Assembly: GCA_034640345.1 (NCBI GenBank)
Contig: JAXRVH010000046.1
Location: forward strand, 62,001 to 126,000
Direction of reading: 5' to 3'
Origin: Drechslera avenae
Taxonomy: Eukaryota > Ascomycota > Dothideomycetes > Pleosporales > Pleosporaceae
DNA: 64,000 nt
A program made the translations under genes and the position numbers. Positions 20,155 through 32,123 of this stretch are shown here, one piece after another (position 1 is the first letter of the stretch; each line of letters starts with the position of its first letter). The notes beneath the pieces are model-generated. The model was not told the origin of the DNA. It ran no database searches and was given only the letters and a program-made list of their open reading frames with translations.

Positions 20155-22419
20155 TCACCTTCCGTTAGCCCCCTCCCCATGCCCCTCCAACCGATTCACC
20201 AACCTCTTAACCCCACTCCACTCTTCACTCCGCGTCTGCACGCCACCCAGATCATCACCAACCTCAAACACCGTCACCACACCATCCATGCCACCAACCG
20301 CCACCCTCTTGCCCTCATTCCTCTCCCAGGCCAACTTATTCAGACTGCGATTCATATAGCCCAGTCCCGTTGGCATATTAGTAAAAGCGCCGCGCTTCCC
20401 ATCACTGGGTTTCACAGACTGCACAGGGACTTCGATATCGACATTGATGTCCCAGACTTCGAGGCTGCCTGCGCCATCGACGAGGGCAAAGACGGACGGT
20501 TTCACGGGCGACCAGCGTACGTCGTACACAAGGTCTTCACGCGCAATGTCGAGCACTGGCGTGACTTGTTGAGTGGCTCCGGGCAGGGTGGGGTTAGTCG
20601 CACCTGTTGCAGCCGGAGGGCGGACTTTCCAGAGCTTGACGCTCCAGTCGACACTGGATGAGAGGACCAGGTCGCCCAGATCAATCTGACCCTTTGCAGG
20701 GTGGAAGTCGAGGCTCATGACGGGGGCGGCATGGCCGGCGTACTTTACACGGCCATCCACCCCAGCTTTAGCGCCTGCGCGGTCGTAGCGGTGGCAAGGG
20801 TAGATGGAGCCTTCTTCTGTGCCAGCGAGGAAGTAGGTTGGATCGGATTGAGGAAAGGCAATGGCAGTCACTGCCATGTCATCCGTCTTTGCAGGCGGCG
20901 GTGAAGTCAGTTCGAGAAACTCTTGTGGTTGCGAGAGCATATCGACAGTCCAACCACACACGACACCGTCGGTTGAACACGAGATGATGTTGTTCGCATT
21001 TTGCGTTCCTACAATGTCTAGTGAGTAGACTGGGTGGGTATGTCCCGAGCCTGTGAGCGGTGTCTTTTGCACTGGTGCAGACTTTGCACGAGTATCCCAT
21101 AGCAGCACTTGGCCCGAGTATGCGCCACCGACGATGAGGTTTGGGTGAAATGGAGAGAACTTTGCAGTGAGAATATCTGACTGAGCATGGAATATGTACT
21201 CGGGTCGGTCGTGCATGTGCAAGTTCCAAACTTGAATGAGACCGTCTGGGTCGTGCGGTGCGGACGGGTTCTTCGTATAGGATGCTAGGACAAGTTCTGG
21301 GAACTATAAAGCATGTTAGTGACGCATCAATGACACGCAGTAGTACCGTATATACCTTTGTAGAGAAGCCCAGGTCAGAAATCATCCTCTTCTTGCTCCA
21401 TCGTTGGTCCCAGAATTGTGCAATCTCCTTTATCCGACGACCCTTCTTGCCGCCGCTCGAACCGTAGCCCTCGTCCTCGTCGTCCACGCCCACACCACCA
21501 TTTGCATAGTCGGCCAGGATGTCGTATTCCAGCTGCTGGTCGAGTGCTCGTTCAAGTACCTTTGTACTCCGCTCCAAGAAGCCAATGAAGTCGTCCGAGT
21601 TCTCCACGGCAGTCAGTTCCTCGTTTGTAAGCGTCTTGAATGGAAAGTTCTCTTCCGAGCCCGTCTGCAGTGCACCGTCCTGGGGCGCTTGTTGGGCGGC
21701 TTTGATCTCCTCCTCAATCTCCTTGCGCAATTGCAACCGGATTTCTTCGTCCTTTTCCTTCTGTCTCCGGCTCAGCCTCTTGCTCTTGGGTGAACGGGTG
21801 GGGCTCTCGTCACGCTCCGTGTCGCTGCCTCCTAGACCTCGGCCTCGGTCCTTTGACGGACTCCAGTCTATGCTTGCCTGAACACCCTTGCTGTACGTGA
21901 TAATTTCCTTCTCCTTTGCCTTCTCCTTCTTGACTTCGTTGGTGACTTGGCCGTCAAACTCGTATACTGTCGCCAATGGGCCTATGGATAGTGTCTGCAT
22001 CTCGCGGTCCACCATGCCGGCAGACGGATGGAAGCTGGACGATTCATTGTCGCTGCTGAGCTGTCCTGCACTGACGACTGATGTTGGCCGGGTTGCTCGG
22101 CCAGCGCCTGCTGGTGAGCCCGGTTGGGTCGAGCCGGGCCTGCTTTCCCCCAGAATGCTATTGATGAGGTTGGTGACATCGGTCCTGCGGTCGAGATCTT
22201 CACTGCGTCTGGGTGTTGGTGAAAGGACCTGGGATGCGGGTTAGTGGCTGCTTGGTCACTACCCAGAGTACGTGTCCCTACTTCTCCCAGAGGACTGCCG
22301 GTCATGGACTGTCTGCTCGCACTCTCGGCCCTCCTGAGTTCGCGCTGTCGCTTCAGCTCAGCGAGTTTGGCCTTTTTCGCAAGAATCTCCTCACGGCGTT
22401 GCTGCATTGTGGACTCCAT
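20155..22419 (-). CDS. Cytoplasmic dynein intermediate chain
   Basis: Three exons, 22419-22282, 22228-21356 and 21303-20155, give 719 residues. Introns are 53 and 52 bases, both with CTAAC branch points. The N-terminus is the charged coiled coil that binds dynactin p150 (MQQRREEILAKKAKLAELKR). A Ser-rich linker follows, then MQTLSIGPLATVYEF and the light-chain-binding region. An acidic coiled segment and FWDQRWSKKRMISDLGFSTK lead into a C-terminal WD40 propeller (GLIQVWNLHM, GGAYSGQVLLWDTRAKS, SSSVDWSVKLWKV, GSLEVWDINV, GGMDGVVTVFEV). It links cargo and dynactin to the dynein heavy chain for nuclear positioning and retrograde transport; the Aspergillus counterpart is NUDI and the yeast one Pac11. 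Confident. Confidence 0.93.
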
Positions 22420-22869
22420 GACGGCAGATGTGGGAGGGTGGGATGTAAGGGTTGCGTGGTAGACGTTGAGGCGTCACAATCGAATTGCTGCAACGACACA
22501 CGTAAAATTGATGGCTATGCCGAGCCGCCTATCTCTCTTTCCCAAAAACGGTCTCTTGGAAACAGGAAGAGGACTGGGTAAGCAGAGCGCGTCAGTTGGG
22601 TTGTCGTCGCGCCAAGCTGTTGTTCAGGGACGAGGGCACTAGCTCGCAGCGAGCAATCCCGACCAAATCTTGCGCCCAGGGCCAACCTCGACTTTCACAG
22701 CTCAACGCCCAACATCCCGCATCCCGCATCCCACCCCGACGCCCTCGTCTCCCTTTCCGGACCCCAGAAAGCGGTGTAGTCATCATCGCTGATCCGGACC
22801 ATCTGCCATTGGACATATACGAGCCCGCCCGCGGTCATCGCAACTACTCCCCTCGCACAAGCCCTAACC
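22420..22869. promoter_or_regulatory. Divergent promoter region, dynein IC / ATP synthase e
   Basis: A 450-base gap between two divergent starts. The segment just before 22870 is C-rich and TATA-less, as in many housekeeping promoters. No other gene fits. Confidence 0.4.
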
Positions 22870-23331
22870 ATGTCCACCTCGGTCGGTGTTAATGTACGCT
22901 GCAATGCCCCCTCCGAACAAGTCTCGCACCTCACTAGAACAAACATGTACAAGTTTTGGGCGGGCGCCAGAAATGGCCTGCAAGGCTAATGCGTGTGTTT
23001 ACAGGTCCTCCGATGGTCCGCACTCGGATTTGGCGTCTTCTACGGCGCCTACCACCAACTCTCGTTATCCGCTGCCGATAGGGCAAAGGCTGCACAAAAG
23101 GACTGGGAACACAAGGAGTCGCTGATCAGACAAGCAAAAGAGCAATGGGCACGAGACCACCCCTCAGAACAGCCAAAGTCATCAGGAGGTACGTCAGTCG
23201 TACGCCATGAGCTGCCAAAAATTTCTCAATCAGACCAAGACACGTGTGTGCTGACAAGTGCAATAGCAAAGGCAGACCCGAAAGACCCCAATGCCGACCT
23301 CCATGCACTTCTCGGCATAACCGACAAATAA
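22870..23331 (+). CDS. atp21: ATP synthase subunit e, mitochondrial
   Basis: Three exons, 22870-22893, 23005-23188 and 23267-23331, give 90 residues, the usual size. Introns of 111 and 78 bases have GTACGC/GTACGT donors, CTAAT/CTGAC branch points and ACAG/ATAG acceptors. The protein begins MSTSVGVNVLRWSALGFGVF; the membrane helix includes the GXXXG dimerisation motif (GVFYG). It continues with YHQ and a charged coiled coil (DWEHKESLIRQAKEQW). Subunit e (yeast Tim11/Atp21) sits in the inner membrane Fo sector and drives ATP synthase dimerisation and cristae shape. The first exon has only eight codons. Confidence 0.88.
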
Positions 23332-24185
23332 ATGCTTCCGCCAGAGAAGAAGCCGGTTTCCTACGTGTGTTAGCATGGGCATAAATGCGGCCGTTTTCCT
23401 CACCCACGCCGAGAGGGCGTATTGCCGGTAGTGGTTGAAGAAAAGTAGTCAAATAATGGTACGACAGCTACGAGATACCAATCTTCTGTACTCTGTACCT
23501 TTTTTGTACAATATAGACGTCGGGGTTGGTCCAGGTCACGTTTTCCAATATATATACACGCTCCAAGTTTCTCCTGTCATTCACTGCAACAACAACCCCT
23601 CAATAACACATCGCTCTCACTTCACCAAGGCAATATCGTAATCACATAAACACACGATTGGTTGTTGGTTTTCTCTCACCCCCATCCCAGAAACCACAAT
23701 GTTTACATGTCGCAAGACGATATATTCTATACACGGTTTCTCATCTGGCACACCCCCTTCCAACCCGCCATGGGCAGGGTAACGTACTATGCTTACATAC
23801 ATGCACACAAACCAAGCAAGAGGAGAGCAAAACATGTTGCAAAAGAAAGAAAGAACCCAAGGAAAGAAGCGGAGCCACACAAACGCCCTGCAGCCCTTTA
23901 GAAAATGGCAGGGCAACAGAAGAGTAGAAATGTTGTAAAAGCGCGAAAGAGAGGAGAGGGCATAGTCGTCAATATTAGCAAATGACTGCCCCACCTCCTC
24001 CACACACACGCTTTCGTGAGCCTCCACCCTTTACCCCTCCACCGACTCATGGTCCGAAGCCAATCCTATTACCAATTCAGCCGGTAAAGGGGGAACGAGT
24101 AAAAGGCAGTCGTAATTGCACATGTTGAAAAACCTACACTGAACCCCTGATCATCTGTTCGTTTCATTATCCAAACACTAGCGTC
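23332..24185. other. Convergent 3' intergenic region
   Basis: Lies between the 3' ends of ATP synthase e and Dnm1. Open frames around 23617-24027 carry no motif. No gene seen. Confidence 0.5.
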
Positions 24186-26855
24186 TTACAAAACCTCGCC
24201 CACAATCTTAGCTGCCTCCTTGTATGTCTTGAGCAGCTTCTCGCACTTCTCGCGCTCAGCTTTAATAGTGTCGTCTTCGTACAGAAGCTCCTGGAACAGG
24301 TCCTCCTTGTACAATGTTGAAACCAGCCTATTTTGTACCACATCCTTGGAGTGGTTGACGAGGAGATGCATGATAGCCTTGGGCACTTGATCAGCCACTG
24401 TCTCCCGGACAATGTTGAAGTACGACGAGATGAGGCGGCGGATGAGCTCCGTCTCGAGGGCTTCGCGTTCTGTAAGCGCAGGTGCTTGTTCAGGGTTTGA
24501 TGGCTGCCAAGTATTAGTATATGAATAAAGTATGTATATCAAAGTTGAAAACTTACAAAGCCGCCTTCATAATTCTCTGCAGGCCCCACACTTGGACTTC
24601 GGGGAGCAGAAAATGCAGCACTCAATGGGGCATCGTAGTCATCGTCCGGAGGCATCATGGCCAAGACATGTGCAGGCTGCTTGTTGTCGCCTCTCCGGAT
24701 GCTTTGCGCAAAACTGGGTTCGCTGTTTTGGCTCACGTGCCGGCTACCGGGGCGGTTGTCAAGCGCTGCTTGTGCCGCCTGTTGCGGGTTTGCATATGCG
24801 TTATTGCTGTCTTTGCTGAAAAAGTAGTTCAGGAAGCTGTCGCGTGCAGTACCGGGCGGTGACCGGTTACGGCTGTTAAGCGCGGCTGTTGTGCTTTGGG
24901 AGCCGTTCATCATGCGTCCAACCGCTGGCGACATGCTGCGGCTGGTCTGCGACTGGTGTTTTCGAAGAGGAAGCGCTTTCAGTGTTTCACCACCTTCGCC
25001 CTCTTCGTTTGACTCTCCGTTGGTACCGTTCTGCAGTTCTTTTATCCTCCTCTGTTCTCGCCTCTTCTTCTCGGCTTCCATTGCAATCTTCTTCTCCCGT
25101 TGCTCCTTGTCGTTGATGACAGAAGACATGGCGGCAGCAGCCCCAAGGAAATTGGGATGATTTGTGTTGATGTAGGCTCGTTGGATGTCAATGAGAGAAG
25201 CGACATAACCAGAGCAAGGGCCAAGTTGTTCTCGCAAAAGATCAGAAACGACCTCGATCAGCTTGCCTTGCAGCCTTGGGTACCTGGTCAACTCGGTTGA
25301 GCCGCAGGTATGGCAGATCTTGATGAGCTCTTCGTATACAAGTTCTACACAGCGCTGGCTGGGTATCTCCAAAAGCTTAATCTGAGGTTTCACGAGGAGA
25401 TCAAAAGCCAGTTCAGGCACGAACAAGCTGGGACGAGGGCCAGTCGAGTTGCGAATAGCCGTCCGAATGTCCAGCACTGAGAGGTTCTGAGTCGGGTCGA
25501 CTTGCTCGAGAGAATTGCCAAAGACAGAGTTGAAGATGTAGTATATCCGTGCACCACCGCACAGCTCCTTGGTCGAGATTTCGGTCGAGGTACCGTCAAT
25601 GGATGAGATGAAGGACGAGGCGAAGCGGGTCATGAGCTGCAGGATGAGGGAGCCTCTGTGCTCTTTGCCAGTGAAAGCCACGTCGCCGTAGCTCGCCAGC
25701 TCCTGCTGTGTTTGTCCCATAAGAGTGTTGAGGCGAGCCTTGATATCGGGTAACCGGTCGCGAATGTGAGCCATGAGGGTCTGGTTAAGGCTCTTGGCGA
25801 GCAGTTGGGTACCGCATCGGTTTGCCATATTCCGGTAGGCGGGGTGGTGTCTGAAAAAGTCGCGCTCAGCCTGGAGGGCGTCGGAAAGCGACTTGTTGCC
25901 CTGAATGTCTTGCTGTGATCGGTTGACGATACCAATGAAGCCGAGCTTGAGGGGGTATACACGGCCAGAGAGAATGTCCATGGCGTTTGTTCCATGGTCC
26001 ATAAGATCCAGCTTGGTAAGGACACCAATGGTCCGCTTACCCATAGGGTCAACATGTCGGGCCAACTTGAGAGCTTCCGAGTTGACGAGATCGACGTTGG
26101 CGGGGGAGACGGCAAGAATGACACTGTTGGGCTTTGCAATGTACTCGGTGATGAGGTTCCGCGTCTGCTTTTCAATATCCGAGGGCTGGTCGCCAATGGG
26201 CACCTGCAGTTGTTAGCTTAATGTGGGTGGTAGAAAAGTCGCCATCAGACCACTAACCTTTGTCAAACCAGGCAAATCAACTAGTGTCAGGCTGAGAACA
26301 TGCGGCGAGTAGATCTTGAGGTTTATAGGCTGCCTGTTGATGCCCTTATTGTTGCCTGCTATTCTCGACGTCTCGTTCTCAATCTCGCGCTTCACGTCGG
26401 CAAAGTCGTAGAAACGCTGACCGGGAATGTGGAGGAATTCTCCCCACTCCTGCTGGCCAGCGACGCTTGCCGGCGTATGGGGCACATGGACCTCGTCATC
26501 GTCGTCTTCGTCACGTTCGCTTGGGAGGTTGATGAGTTGCAGAATGAGCGGTCGGCGTGTGACAATGCCGCTGCCACGGGGGAGGAAATCTTTGCCGACA
26601 ATGTTCTCGAGCACGGATGATTTTCCCGACGATTGTGATCCGACGACAACCTGCGGACGGTCACTATGTCAGTATCTGTCTGGGTGGCATCCTCGGAGCG
26701 TCGTAAAATCTGCTCTGCGCTCACCGCATTCGCTTTGCTGGCTGGGGCGCACGTACAATCTGGGGTAAATCTAGGGAATCATTTCCAATCGTGTTGAAGA
26801 CCAAGTCCTGCAGCCTGTTGACAATGTTGAGGAGTTCCTCACCCAGCGACGCCAT
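24186..26855 (-). CDS. dnm1: Dynamin-related GTPase Dnm1 (mitochondrial/peroxisomal fission)
   Basis: Four exons, 26855-26757, 26650-26258, 26203-24557 and 24503-24186, give 818 residues. Introns are 106, 54, 53 bases and all phase 0. GTPase motifs are P-loop GSQSSGKSS (37-45), DLPG (158-161) and TKLD (227-230). The middle domain follows, then a Ser/Pro-rich insert (HQSQTSRSMSP..., about 560-690). The C-terminal GTPase effector domain (EREALETELIRRLISSYFNIVR...) fills exon 4. The N-terminus LQDLVFNTIGNDSLDLPQIVVVG and the long insert match Dnm1 rather than Vps1, which is shorter. It assembles on mitochondria and peroxisomes and constricts them. The in-frame upstream extension through a GT microsatellite is not used because the ATG at 26855 gives the family N-terminus. 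Confidence 0.95.
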
Positions 26856-28222
26856 GGCCTGGTATATGTATATGTGTGTTTGTGTGTGTGTGTCGTTGTT
26901 TCGCTCGTTAATAGGCCGAGTTGTTGTTGAACAGCCAGACAACACTACCAGAGGTTGTGAAAGCTGGAGGTCGTGTTGGGGTGGCAGAAGCGTGCTGCGG
27001 ACGATGCAGATGGTGAATCGGCCGAGTCGAGGTGGCTGATGGGTGCTTCGTTGGGAACAGAGGCTCGTGATGGGATTGCCTTTGCTGCAGCTCCGTCGTC
27101 ACTTCGCTTGAAAGTTCCAAGGTTTGATCATGGGCACGTGACAGCCATCGCATTTCCCACCCCACGTCGACTTCACATGTCTCCTTAATCTTATAATACG
27201 CCGCAAATGCTTTTCGCATAAAGGAGAGAGGGCGTGAGCAGCCTCTACAAGCACACCCGTGCTGCACACTGTGTGAGCACGAGGCTGCACACGGTCCTTG
27301 GTCTCTGGTCGCGAGCCCTACCAGACGCCACTACACGCGACGCTGCCGACGCATGCAGCTCGGCTCCAAGGTCCAGTATGGTACACACGACGTTGCTGCA
27401 GACTAGAGCGAAAACCAGCGTGTGCAGATGCGCCAAAGAGTTGTACCGCCAGCTCATCACGCCAGCGTCAGCACTCTCTGGTGATGCAAGACATGGGGGG
27501 TCGGCCACCTGGACAGGCCTGGGGTACAGCGCAGGAGTCGCCGGCTGGCGTTGCAGCACTACACCAGCTTCGAGCAGCCATCTCACCTCCCATCAGCCTG
27601 GGCCTTGCACGACTTGTCGCCTCGCCCGAGAAGCTGCCACAAGTAACATGCCCGACTTTGGCTCGCTTTCGGGTATTGTCGGACCCTTGGCGACTTCCCA
27701 GGTAGCAAGGCGACCGCTATCTCTCCAGGCTCACCTTATCTTTTCGTAAAACGTCGGCCAGGCACGACAGCACTGAATTATCAAAGAACTCGACCAGCTC
27801 ATATCTCCGCGTCTTGGGGAATGCACTACAAATGCCACACCGCAATGCACTCTAAGCCTGATTCGGACTACCAAAGTACGCATTTGGAGTCTCCAACACC
27901 AGCATCTCCCCGTATAAGCCGATAGCTGTGAATCCGTCTCGCTGAATGACTGTCTCCTGATCAACCTTCTCTTCCGGAGGAAGCCTATCAATGTGATAAG
28001 ACTCGTCGTTATCAGACTTACCACAAACAAAGGGAGAAAGAGCGTTTTGGGTCAGCAGTACAAAGGTAACGTGCACTCACTCCCTTGTTTGTCAAACGTC
28101 TCCTATCTATCCTCATCACTGTTCCACTTCAGTCGTATCCTGCAATCATCTCTAGAGCTCTCTAGGGTTTTCTACTGCTCTCCATACCCCCCCACTTCAG
28201 TCCTTCCACTCCGACGCCTTTC
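26856..28222. other. 1.4 kb intergenic region
   Basis: Starts with a GT-rich microsatellite (about 26866-26893). A minus-strand open frame ending at 27852 (about 28020-27852) encodes a protein-like stretch (DRLPPEEKVDQETVIQRDG...) but has no ATG and no recognised family; it may be a remnant or an untracked terminal exon. The plus frame 27234-27749 lacks an ATG start and motifs. Pyrimidine-rich leader before 28223. Confidence 0.45.
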
Positions 28223-29092
28223 ATGGCCTCGGAGTCTCTTATCTTCACTACCACCAAAGAGCAACACAACGACGTCACAGTCGGAACCATAACATGTACC
28301 GCACCCATTCCGTTTGGAGGAGAGGAGCAATGGCTCTACCTACCCGCAACCAAGAAGTTCGACTTGTCTCGAGGGTCAGAGCAAAAGATGATTATCGAGT
28401 GCGATGAGGAAGGCCGCCACCACACCGGCTTCATGATCAACCCCGGTACCTCGGTCTTGATCATCGTCGATATGCAAAACTACTTTGTCCACCCAATCTA
28501 TCGCGATCATGCAGCAGGGATTGCCGCAATTGAGCCAACCTTGAAGGTTATTGAGAGATGTCGAAAGGAAGGGATCCAGATTGCATGGCTCAACTGGGGA
28601 ATCACCGGCCATGACTTGAAGAAGATGGCGCCCGCCATCCAACGAGGCTTCAGCAAGAGCTTGGGGTGGCATGTTGGGTTGGGCGCTCAACTACCCGATA
28701 AGCAAGGAAGATGCCTGTTCAAGCGTACATGGAACGCCGCTCTCTACGAACCTTTCCAAGCAGTCGCTCAACCTGGCGACCTCTTCTTTGACAAAACGCG
28801 GATGAGTGGCCTCTGGTCAGAGAAGGAGCCTCTGCATGAGTATCTCCGAGCATCCGGCAAGCAGACTCTGCTATTTGCTGGCGTCAATACCGACCAATGT
28901 GTGTTTGGCACCGTATCTGACGCTTACTCCTATGGATGGGACTGCATCCTGCTCGATAACTGCACAGGCACTATGACCGGCCGTGGGGCCCAAGAGCTTA
29001 CGGAATATCAGGTTTCCCAGAACATGGGCTTCGTCACCAACAGCAATGCTTTCTGCGATGCCCAGGTCGTGGAGCGTTCTGAGATTTGTTAA
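28223..29092 (+). CDS. Isochorismatase-family cysteine hydrolase
   Basis: Intronless, 289 residues. The fold is the isochorismatase-like alpha/beta hydrolase. Catalytic triad candidates are Asp83 (SVLIIVDMQNYF), Lys191 (FFDKTRMSGLW) and Cys226 (LLFAGVNTDQCV); all three are present. A cis-peptide-type GVNTDQC loop precedes the Cys. The N-terminal 70 residues (TTTKEQHNDVTVG, EEQWLYLPATKKFDL) are an extension typical of a fungal subgroup. Members hydrolyse isochorismate, N-carbamoyl compounds, nicotinamide or similar amides; substrate not predictable here. No signal peptide, so cytosolic, although secreted family members act on plant salicylate precursors. Family assignment is firm. Confidence 0.9.
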   Translation: MASESLIFTTTKEQHNDVTVGTITCTAPIPFGGEEQWLYLPATKKFDLSRGSEQKMIIECDEEGRHHTGFMINPGTSVLIIVDMQNYFVHPIYRDHAAGIAAIEPTLKVIERCRKEGIQIAWLNWGITGHDLKKMAPAIQRGFSKSLGWHVGLGAQLPDKQGRCLFKRTWNAALYEPFQAVAQPGDLFFDKTRMSGLWSEKEPLHEYLRASGKQTLLFAGVNTDQCVFGTVSDAYSYGWDCILLDNCTGTMTGRGAQELTEYQVSQNMGFVTNSNAFCDAQVVERSEIC

Positions 29093-29466
29093 TTTTAGCG
29101 ACCCTCATTTTACTCGGCGGTCTTTTACAACTTCTCTTTGAGCGTGTTATCCAAATACCCTTTATTCGTCAGGTAGTTGGATTAATGTGAATACATCTAC
29201 ATTACAATTGCGCGCAGCATGCTTATCGTATTTGGCCGTGCCCAATCGAGTTGGAGTTGCCGAAAAAGGAACATGGATCTGCAAAGTTGAGACACAAATG
29301 ACGACAGGAAGAGTGGAGAAGGTTTATTGCAGCAACTACCTGATGAAATCATGATCCGCCTCAATTCTCCATGAAATTCACCCAATTGCATTTAACAAAG
29401 CTTCTGTCGCGATAGTGAATCTTAGGGAGCAGTTTAACATCACAAACAACTCATCCTGACGGTATC
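29093..29466. other. Intergenic, no gene seen
   Basis: 3' region of the isochorismatase-like gene and short promoter of the PEBP gene. Nothing else recognised. Confidence 0.5.
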
Positions 29467-30326
29467 ATGTTCTCCCAAGCTCCCATCATCCTCGTCTGCT
29501 TGCTGCAGCTCTGTGGAACTGCAGTTTCGCTACCAACCGAGCAAGCACCTCTACTACTCAATGGACCCAAAAATGTACAGGCTGTCCGGGCCAAGTAAGT
29601 ACACTGCTTATCCAAAACAAAGCCCATTTACTAACATGCTGGCAGACTTCACCAAGCCGAAATAATACCCACAGGTATAGTCGCGCCCGTCTCGCGAAAC
29701 GCCCCCATATGGCATAATTCGCTAACAATTGCTGTGCAGTCATTGACGACTTCCTCCCCAGCCTCACACTGTCCGTGACATGGCCAGGCGCCAACGCCAA
29801 ACTAGGCAACACCATCAAGCCTGCGAACCTCTCCGAACAGCCCAGCGTCTCTCTCCACGATGACACCAGCCCAGATGGAAAGCACATGAACTCGGACATG
29901 CGCTACGTGCTCACGCTCACCGACCCGGATGCGCCTTCCCGCGACAACCCCGAATGGAGCGAGATGTGCCACTGGATCGTGGCCAACATCAGCACTGCAC
30001 CGCAAACGTTTTCCGTCCTGCCGATACCAGAGTTTGGCCTTGGCGTAGAAGAGGCAGACGACAAGGACAAGGTCGCCGACCGACTAGATGATGTTGTCGA
30101 GTACAAGCCGCCGGGCCCGCCGCCAAAGACGGGCAAACACCGCTACGTGTTTCTTGTTTTTGCGCCGCGCAACGCGTCGACGGAGCCTTTGCAGCTGAGT
30201 AGGCCGGAGAGTCGTAGGCATTGGGGCACGGGGAAGGAGGGTGGCGGTGTGCGAGAGTGGGCGGCCGAGAATGGGTTGGTGCCTGTTGCTGCGAATTTCA
30301 TCTACGCGCAGAATGAGAAGCAGTAA
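29467..30326 (+). CDS. Secreted phosphatidylethanolamine-binding protein (PEBP)
   Basis: Exons 29467-29594, 29646-29674 and 29740-30326 give 247 residues. Introns of 51 and 65 bases both have CTAAC branch points; the middle exon is only 29 bases. A signal peptide (MFSQAPIILVCLLQLCGTAVS) is followed by a PEBP domain. Seen motifs: the anion-pocket strand YVLTLTDPDAPSRDNPEWSEMCHWIV and the second conserved block YKPPGPPPKTGKHRYVFLVFAP. The family binds phospholipid head groups or inhibits proteases and kinases (yeast Tfs1 inhibits carboxypeptidase Y). Secretion or vacuolar delivery is implied by the signal peptide. The ligand is unknown. Exon joins keep the frame and give the family N-terminus, so the model is well supported. 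Confidence 0.88.
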
Positions 30327-30859
30327 TAATTTTTTTTTCTGCCGGGGGCGGGGAGGGTGGTAATGTGGGGAAGAAGATATGCATGGAATGTCGAGGGCAG
30401 ATGTTTATCTTTACTTTTGAGAGGTTAATGGTAATGCACTTTTTCTTTTTAGAAAGTCATTGAAAATATAGTGAGAGCGCTTTTTGTGAGATTGATTTAT
30501 CCAAATCTGATGTGAAGTTTTTTTTTTTTTGGGGGGGGGGGTTTCACCGCGTTGGCAAAGGGTAATGACATGACTCGATTGAAAGGTGAAAACACACACA
30601 CACACACGAGATAGATAATATAAACGAGGCAATCAAGGGGTTCATTATCCCTGAGGAGAAACAAAAGCCAGCAGCCGACGCATTGTCAAGATTTAGGGAG
30701 TGAAAAAAAAAGGAGTCACTTACTCACAACCAACAACAAACAAGGGGAATATAAAAATTGTCCAAAAGTCTCACAAAGGAGAAGAGGAAGAAAAAAAGGT
30801 GGTTGTTTATAGCTTATTATTGATATTTTGTTTTTTTTCTTCTTCTTCAATCTATTTCA
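30327..30859. other. Convergent intergenic region with homopolymers
   Basis: T-run and G-run at about 30519-30541, a CA repeat near 30593 and an A-rich segment. No gene seen. Confidence 0.5.
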
Positions 30860-32123
30860 TTAAACAGCGTTAAAGGGAACATGATTCCTACTACCCTCGC
30901 CAACACTGCCCGAGGTGCGACAACTTTGCGGAGCGCTCAAATGCAACGACGACCCGTCTTGCTGAGATTTTGTGTCCTCCATTTCAATCGCACTCGTGAT
31001 GAACTGTGGATCTTCGTCTTCGCGCTGCTTACCCAAGCCGCCATTGATTTCCTCCTGGCTCTCTGTCCGGCGGAAGATGTCGCGGAAACCTCGTGGTATC
31101 TGGGGGACGGCAGCGGGTTCAGGCCAGTACACGCGGCTGTGCTGCGAGGCCTGCTGGGGCCGTGTAGTGGAGCCGTATGGAGTTGTGCCGTTGTACGTGT
31201 TGGAGTTCCAGTTGCGGAGTTTGAAGATGCGCTGGATGAGGGGGTAGGTCAGGGGGAGGTTGGCGCATAGGATGGCCGTGTAGGATTCGCGGAGGTACCA
31301 GATTGTCCATTCTGTGCCAAAGGGGTGCTTGAAGGAGTAGTACTTGTTGAGTACTGCGGCGACAATGGTGAAGGCGCCGATGCAGAAGATGAAGAAGAGG
31401 ATGCATTTGGTTTTCTTGGGTAAACGCACTTTGAAGAGGAGGGGCATGGGTATACAGATGATGATGACATCGCTGGAGATGTTGAAGACTGCGTTGGTGA
31501 TGAGATGGTTTGTTGCGGCCGAGCATTGCTCTGGATATTGTGAGTGATTTGAGAGGCCGCAATTGCGTGGCCATGCTTACTCGACTGTGGAGGAACGGCC
31601 CAGTATTGGTTGAATGGCCTACACCATACTCCAAGATATAGCACCTCCATGACAACAAACGAGACACCCACGTAGACAGCAGTCCAGATGACAATCTTGT
31701 GTTGTGGTAAAACCATTGTCATGCGGTTGTACATGATGAGCAGGCAGGCTTTGACCAACCAGATTGTAAGGAGTTGCATCTGCTCTACCACCAGCACGAG
31801 CTTGGAGCCATATATCCGATCTCGTATTTCTGCCTGAGAATACTTGGACACATCGTCACCGGGCGGTATCAGGTTGCTGCTAGTCTTTGCAACCTCATGC
31901 ATGATAGTAATGAGCACAGTATCTGTGGCCTGAAACGATCAGCATGTGTAGCTATCCAACGCTGCGGGTCACGAACCATGGCAACAAGGATCAAGTAATC
32001 ATCTGCTTGTAATAGCTTCCATGATCCACGATGCAATCGTCGCGAGATCAGGCGGACAATGACAACGACCCAGCAGACGCCATAGAATATCCCAGACTCG
32101 GGATCAAGCACCCCGATGGACAT
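30860..32123 (-). CDS. Seven-helix membrane protein, fungal rhodopsin-like domain
   Basis: Exons 32123-31977, 31929-31581 and 31530-30860 give 388 residues; introns are 47 and 50 bases. Seven hydrophobic segments are visible (for example FYGVCWVVVIVRL, LLTIWLVKACLLIMY, IVIWTAVYVGVSFVVM, SSDVIIICIPMPLLF, CILFFIFCIGAFTIVAAVL, SYTAILCANLPLTYPLI). The sequence near helix 5 (CSAATNHLITNAVFNISSD) is typical of the fungal integral membrane family related to Pth11-type receptors. The C-terminal ~100 residues are a polar cytoplasmic tail. No N-terminal CFEM domain, so not a full Pth11. Located in the plasma membrane; ligand unknown. The family is confident; a receptor role is inferred. Confidence 0.85.

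Noticed and set aside
27234..27749. 171-codon plus-strand frame between Dnm1 and the isochorismatase gene
   Set aside because: Begins at GTG, overlaps an equally open opposite frame and shows no domain.
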